Shown here piece by piece: positions 57,889 to 61,775 of a DNA stretch of 61,775 nt. The DNA is from Chitinispirillales bacterium (GTDB lineage: Bacteria > Fibrobacterota > Chitinivibrionia > Chitinivibrionales > Chitinispirillaceae): positions 1 to 61,775 of the forward strand of contig JAITFI010000027.1 of the NCBI GenBank assembly GCA_031281485.1, written 5' to 3'. The notes below the pieces were generated by a model. That model saw only the letters and a program-made list of their open reading frames with translations, ran no database searches and was not told where the DNA came from. A program made the translations under genes and the position numbers. Each line of letters starts with the position of its first letter. Within the stretch, counting starts at the first letter, position 1.

Positions 57889-60417
57889 ATGAAGACGCTC
57901 TATCGATACGTTCAAGCGCCGCTGTTCGCGGCGGCGGTGATTGCGGTTTGTCTCTCCGGCTGCGTCAGGAAAGCCGTCCATCAGCCCTCGGATGCCGGGG
58001 TCGCCGCTGCGGACGGCGGGTGCGGGGCGGCGGGTATTTTGATGGAATCGGTTGATTCGACGGGGGCGCCGTCCCTGACGTTCATCGACTCCAGGGACTG
58101 CCGGAGGTATCGGGCGGTAAAGATAGGCGGCGACGTGTGGATGGCCGAGAATCTTAATTATAAGACGCCGCGCAACTCTTGGTGTATGGAAAATGAAGAA
58201 TCCAACTGCGAGAAATACGGGCGGCTGTATGATTGGGAGACGGCGAAAAGCATTTGCCCTGTCGGTTGGCATCTCTCCACCGCCGAGGAGTGGGACAGGC
58301 TGTTGACCGCCGTAGACGGTAAAAGGAGCGGGCATGACAGAGACGATTGGATAGGCGGCGCAAGCAAGAAACTGAGAGCGAAAAGCGGCTGGGATAAGGA
58401 TGAAGACGACGAACAAAGCGGCGACGGCACGGACGATTACGGTTTTTCGGCCTTGCCGGGCGGCGAACGCTACCGAGGCGGCGAATATGATGAACCGGGC
58501 AGTCAAGGTTCTTGGTGGATTGCCGACGAGAACAACGGTTCAAGCTCGCATAACCGGCAGATTTTCAACAAAGATCTTGTGTTCTCCGGCGCGAGTTCCA
58601 AGGAACAAGGGTATTCCGTGAGGTGTGTCAGCGACGACGGCTATATCGTCAAGGCCGGCGAGCGCGGCACGTTCTCGCTTGCGGTGACCGCCGGAAGCGG
58701 CGGGACGGCGGCCGTCGCCCCGCGCAAAGACGTATACGCCGCCGGAGAAAGGGTTACGCTCGCCGCAGTTCCCGGCGACGGATACGTCTTCGCCGGTTGG
58801 ACGGGCGGGCGCGTTACCGATTCCGCTTCATTGGTCACCTCCGCAGCGGTGCGCTCTGACATGGCCGTGACCGCGAATTTCCGGCGTATCGATTACGGTA
58901 AACTCACCGACGAGAGGGACGGGAAGACGTACCGCACGGTAAAGATAGGCCGCCAAACGTGGATGGCGGAGAACCTTAATTACAAGCCCGAAGAATCGGC
59001 GGACGAATCAGGGTGTCTTGACGGCAAAGAGGGCAACTGCGCGAAGTACGGACGGCTGTACGATTGGCATACGGCGACGGAGGTCTGCCCGTCCGGTTGG
59101 TATCTACCGCCGCTTGATGATTGGAACAAGTTAGCGCGTTACGTCGGCGGGGTCGATGTCGCCGGCAAGAAGTTGAAAGCGGCGAACGGCTGGGTGGGTG
59201 AGTCCGGCTATCGCGGCGACGGCACGGACGCCTACGGTTTCTCGGCGCAACCCGGCGGCGGCGAACCCTATCGGTTCGAGAACAATGACGTCTTCGGCGC
59301 GTGGTGGACGACATCGAGGATGTACGACTGGGCTGTAAACGCCCGATTCAAGCTCCATCAAAACGACTTGGAAGGGCTTGCCACCGATAAGAGCGACATG
59401 TATTCGGTGAGGTGCGTCATGGACGAGGGCGGGTCGCTGACGCTGAGCGCCGAGGAGGGCGGGACGGTGTTTAGCAATCCGCGCAAGACATCCTATAAGC
59501 CCGGGGAACAAACTACTATAACCGCTGTTCCTAAGAGCGGGTACGAGTTTGTCAAGTGGACGGGCGGCAAGGTCGCGGACCCGTCCTCGGCGGTTACTAC
59601 CGTAACCGTGCGCTCGAACATGGGGATCACCGCGCATTTCCGCGAAATACCGTCCGGCGGCAAAGACGGCAAGGCAGGAAAAACGTCCGTGTCCGGCGGC
59701 AATAAATCGGCATCGGCGCGGACGGAAAAGCATAAGATCGGCAAGCAGGAGATAGAGATGGTGTTTGTGAAAGGCGGGACGTTTAAAATGGGCAATGCCG
59801 ATAATGAGGACGGGGAGAAAAAGTATGATGACCGGGCGCATAACGTAACTGTCGGCGATTTTTATATCGGCAAGTACGAGGTAACGCAGAAGCAGTGGCT
59901 TCAGGTGATGGGCGGCAATCCGTCAGGCGGCGTTGAGGGGGATGATTACCCTGTCAACAATATCAGTTGGTATGATATTCAGGAGTTTATCGAGCGTTTG
60001 AACGCGGCGACGGGAAAGAAGTATCGTCTGCCGACGGAAGCGGAATGGGAGTACGCCGCCCGCGGCGGGTCCGAGAGCAAGGGGTACAAATATTCCGGCA
60101 GCGATAATCCCGACGATGTCGCGTGGCACGAAGACAACAGCGGTGGCGGAGCTCATCCGGTGGGGTCTAAGTCGCCCAACGAGCTTGGGATATACGACAT
60201 GAGCGGCAATGTGTGGGAGTTGGTGAGCGATTGGATAGGCGATTACGGCTCAAGCGATCAAGTTAATCCGACTGGGCCGCCGACGGGCGAATTTCGTGCG
60301 GGGCGCGGCCAATATTGGGGCGCAGACGCGGAGTATTGCAAGGTGTATATGCGCGGCTACCAATCACCCGGCGGCAGCAGTTACGACACAGGCTTCCGCC
60401 TCGCGCTGCCTAAGTAG
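57889..60417 (+). CDS. Lipoprotein with two FISUMP domains, two InlB-like repeats and a formylglycine-generating-enzyme-like domain
   Basis: An 842-residue, divergently transcribed protein. Lipobox L-S-G-C (C25); FISUMP 1 (about 60-245); a beta-repeat with Y-A-A-G-E-R-V-T-L-A-A-V-P-G-D-G-Y-V-F-A-G-W-T-G-G (about 255-330); FISUMP 2 (about 335-515); a second such repeat (about 517-590); then an FGE-sulfatase-type domain (about 615-842) with M-V-F-V-K-G-G-T-F-K-M-G, Y-R-L-P-T-E-A-E-W-E-Y-A-A-R-G-G and G-F-R-L-A-L. The FGE catalytic cysteine pair appears incomplete (one Cys in Y-C-K-V), so binding is more likely than enzyme action. AAAGGAA precedes the ATG. Confidence 0.9.
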   Translation: MKTLYRYVQAPLFAAAVIAVCLSGCVRKAVHQPSDAGVAAADGGCGAAGILMESVDSTGAPSLTFIDSRDCRRYRAVKIGGDVWMAENLNYKTPRNSWCMENEESNCEKYGRLYDWETAKSICPVGWHLSTAEEWDRLLTAVDGKRSGHDRDDWIGGASKKLRAKSGWDKDEDDEQSGDGTDDYGFSALPGGERYRGGEYDEPGSQGSWWIADENNGSSSHNRQIFNKDLVFSGASSKEQGYSVRCVSDDGYIVKAGERGTFSLAVTAGSGGTAAVAPRKDVYAAGERVTLAAVPGDGYVFAGWTGGRVTDSASLVTSAAVRSDMAVTANFRRIDYGKLTDERDGKTYRTVKIGRQTWMAENLNYKPEESADESGCLDGKEGNCAKYGRLYDWHTATEVCPSGWYLPPLDDWNKLARYVGGVDVAGKKLKAANGWVGESGYRGDGTDAYGFSAQPGGGEPYRFENNDVFGAWWTTSRMYDWAVNARFKLHQNDLEGLATDKSDMYSVRCVMDEGGSLTLSAEEGGTVFSNPRKTSYKPGEQTTITAVPKSGYEFVKWTGGKVADPSSAVTTVTVRSNMGITAHFREIPSGGKDGKAGKTSVSGGNKSASARTEKHKIGKQEIEMVFVKGGTFKMGNADNEDGEKKYDDRAHNVTVGDFYIGKYEVTQKQWLQVMGGNPSGGVEGDDYPVNNISWYDIQEFIERLNAATGKKYRLPTEAEWEYAARGGSESKGYKYSGSDNPDDVAWHEDNSGGGAHPVGSKSPNELGIYDMSGNVWELVSDWIGDYGSSDQVNPTGPPTGEFRAGRGQYWGADAEYCKVYMRGYQSPGGSSYDTGFRLALPK

Positions 60418-60519
60418 CGGCGTTGCGCGTGTGAAATCAAAACGGATGATGCGGGGGGCGTCGTCGCGACTCGAGCGAATCGCCGCCCTACCGTGTCTTA
60501 ACGTCCGTTTAAATTTAAT

Positions 60520-60549
60520 TTGACACCGTCCTTTACCAAGTATTATCTT
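60520..60549 (+). promoter_or_regulatory. Promoter upstream of the AnmK-like gene
   Basis: TTGACA, a 17-18-bp spacer and TTATCT/TATCTT (60543-60549), about 145 nt before the start codon. The gap 60418-60692 holds no gene. Confidence 0.6.
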
Positions 60550-60692
60550 AAAATATATCATACATTCATTATAATTAAGGCCATGATATACACGTATACC
60601 GATTAGTAGTAGCGGCCGCAGCGACTTGACGGCAACGCGTAACCCGGTAGCCCCATAACCTTATCCACCCCAAACTACGGAGGCAAGTCAAT

Positions 60693-61775
60693 ATGCCCAT
60701 GAATGCGCCCGCTGTTTCTAAGCTCAGACGTATGAAGAGCCGCCGCGTCGTCGTGATCTCCGCCGGAGGATTGCAGAGCGGCATTCAGACGCTCTACATG
60801 GGTTTTACCGGGGACGATTGGGAGGTCTTTTCCACAGCCTATCTTCCCTATCCGCAGCGGGTGGCGGAGCTTATCACGCGGCTCAGCGAGACGCAGGAGC
60901 CGGTGGCGCTTTCTGAACTTGGGTGGCTTGACTACAAGGTTACGATGCTCTTCCTGGACAGCGTTAAGAACGCGCTTTCCGGCGTGCCCAAGGCGATAGG
61001 CGCGCCGCACTACGCTGTGTTGAACAAGCCCACGCTCTGGAAAGGCGCCACGGGCGAGAACCTGCAGCAGAGCAGCTGGAACCTCACCGTCGGCGACGAG
61101 GTGTTTGTGGCCAACGCGCTGGGCGTGCCGGTGATCACCGAGTTTTTGCGGCATAACATATTGGCCGGAGGGCCGGGGATACTGCCCACCAATCCCGGCA
61201 GCCTTATTGTAGCCAAGTACACTGCCGGCGTGGGGCTCTTTGTCAACATCGGGCTTGTTTCGCGGATGACGGTTATCGACCGCGACGCTCCGCAGCAGTT
61301 GCTCTTCGAGTCGGATACGGGGCCGGGGACGGTTCTCATCGACAAGTGCGCGCAGGAGGCGGAGTGCGCCGGCGGGTTTGACCGCGACGGGGCGCTTACC
61401 GCCACGGGCGCTCCCTGCGCCGAGTGCCTTGAGGTGCTCGCCGCCGACCCGTGGATAGTGAAGGCCGCGCCCAAGCAGGCGTCGCCGGAGATTTTCTCGC
61501 ACCTGCTCAGCCATCCGTGCCTGAAATCGCTTAGCCTAGTCGATAAGCTGGCGACGATAACGGCGCTCACGGCGAGGAGCGTATACGACTTCTACCGCAG
61601 GGAGTACAAGGGGTCGGCGCAGCCGTCGGCGCTTTGGATATCCGGCGGCGGCGCAAACAACTTGACGCTGGTCGACTTCCTAAAAGCCTCGTTTCATCCC
61701 ATACCCGTGCGTAGCGTGGAAGAGTTGAACGTCCCGCCCGACATGAAAGTGCCGCTCACGCTTGGCCTGACGGTC
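60693..61775 (+). CDS. Anhydro-N-acetylmuramic acid kinase-like protein, degenerate, cut by window end
   Basis: The first 361 codons of an AnmK-family protein running off the window. Recognisable are V-G-D-E-V-F-V-A-N-A-L-G-V-P-V-I, D-T-G-P-G-T-V-L-I-D, W-I-S-G-G-G-A-N-N and L-A-T-I-T-A-L-T-A. Compared with active enzymes, the N-terminal ATP loop (usually G-x-M-S-G-T-S-L-D-G) reads S-A-G-G-L-Q-S-G-I-Q, and the D-F-R-x-x-D motif that holds the catalytic Asp reads E-F-L-R-H-N. It may therefore not phosphorylate anhydroMurNAc. GGAGG nine bases upstream supports the start. Confidence 0.8.
   Translation, partial: MPMNAPAVSKLRRMKSRRVVVISAGGLQSGIQTLYMGFTGDDWEVFSTAYLPYPQRVAELITRLSETQEPVALSELGWLDYKVTMLFLDSVKNALSGVPKAIGAPHYAVLNKPTLWKGATGENLQQSSWNLTVGDEVFVANALGVPVITEFLRHNILAGGPGILPTNPGSLIVAKYTAGVGLFVNIGLVSRMTVIDRDAPQQLLFESDTGPGTVLIDKCAQEAECAGGFDRDGALTATGAPCAECLEVLAADPWIVKAAPKQASPEIFSHLLSHPCLKSLSLVDKLATITALTARSVYDFYRREYKGSAQPSALWISGGGANNLTLVDFLKASFHPIPVRSVEELNVPPDMKVPLTLGLTV

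Noticed and set aside
50135-60417. Diversity-generating retroelement acting on the FISUMP (lectin-like) domains
   Set aside because: No reverse transcriptase, accessory protein or template repeat was seen in the window; variation between copies fits ordinary duplication and recombination. Elements elsewhere in the genome cannot be excluded.

Overview
The window looks like chromosomal DNA of a Fibrobacterota bacterium. The main evidence is the number of proteins carrying the Fibrobacter succinogenes major paralogous (FISUMP) domain: nine domains in eight genes, with a recurrent 'W-M-A-E-N-L-N-Y', 'K-Y-G-R-L-Y-D-W', 'D-D-Y-G-F-S-A-L-P-G-G' and 'V-R-C-V' pattern. Other fitting features are a short type IV pilin with the 'GFTLIELMVVIVIIGVLAS' leader, a DUF3332 lipoprotein, LL-diaminopimelate aminotransferase, many lipoprotein and outer-membrane signals, and a pectin-side-chain endo-galactanase. 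This suggests a Gram-negative, plant-polymer-associated (gut-type) organism; the species cannot be fixed from the sequence.

Layout. 1-3.6 kb: a GH53 galactanase, two unrecognised small genes, a truncated duplicate of the galactanase 5' end, and a retropepsin-like protease with a small partner. 3.6-5.8 kb: a C-rich tract, a promoter and a long leader in front of a major pilin, then an AT-rich patch with two unrecognised genes, one apparently frameshifted at an A8 run. 5.9-13.8 kb: envelope glycosylation (two tandem GT-C-like membrane proteins, a methyltransferase, and a GT2-GtrA fusion) interspersed with modular hairpin repeats and a PD-(D/E)XK-like gene. 14-20.1 kb: a signalling cassette (REC-HD-GYP, FIST, hybrid histidine kinase, SpoIIAA/STAS-like protein) followed by an Rrf2 regulator. 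20.2-28.3 kb: small envelope proteins, dapL with a STAS protein, a YciO-type protein, an orphan ParA, a CNNM-like membrane protein, an M23 peptidase and an orphan FliN/SpoA protein. 28.4-34.7 kb: FapA-like, TPR, a small helical protein, and an NtrB/NtrC-type pair. 34.7-43 kb: a degenerate PfkB protein, SEC-C methionine aminopeptidase overlapping proB, a patatin-Omp85 fusion, and a secreted protein overlapping a ComEC-like metallo-beta-lactamase lipoprotein. 43-50 kb: a membrane-spanning AraC/CBM9-like regulator, tRNA-Val(CAC), a cation-chloride-cotransporter-type permease, a lipoprotein, one FISUMP lipoprotein and a second PD-(D/E)XK-like paralogue. 50-60.4 kb: an accessory surface-protein island with five tandem FISUMP genes, two BspA-type leucine-rich-repeat proteins (one ending in FISUMP), and a divergent FISUMP-FISUMP-FGE fusion. 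60.7 kb to the end: a degenerate AnmK-like protein cut by the window end.

The most distinctive features are (i) the FISUMP island, with near-constant signal peptides and a constant 42-bp spacer around divergent mature domains; (ii) a family of modular intergenic hairpin elements, one of which supplies the last residues and stop codon of the galactanase; (iii) the FIST / hybrid-kinase / HD-GYP cassette; (iv) a duplicated gene joining a histone-H1-like basic tail to a PD-(D/E)XK-like domain with a conserved promoter; and (v) several apparently catalytically degenerate enzymes. All calls were made by reading motifs; no database search or folding program was run.
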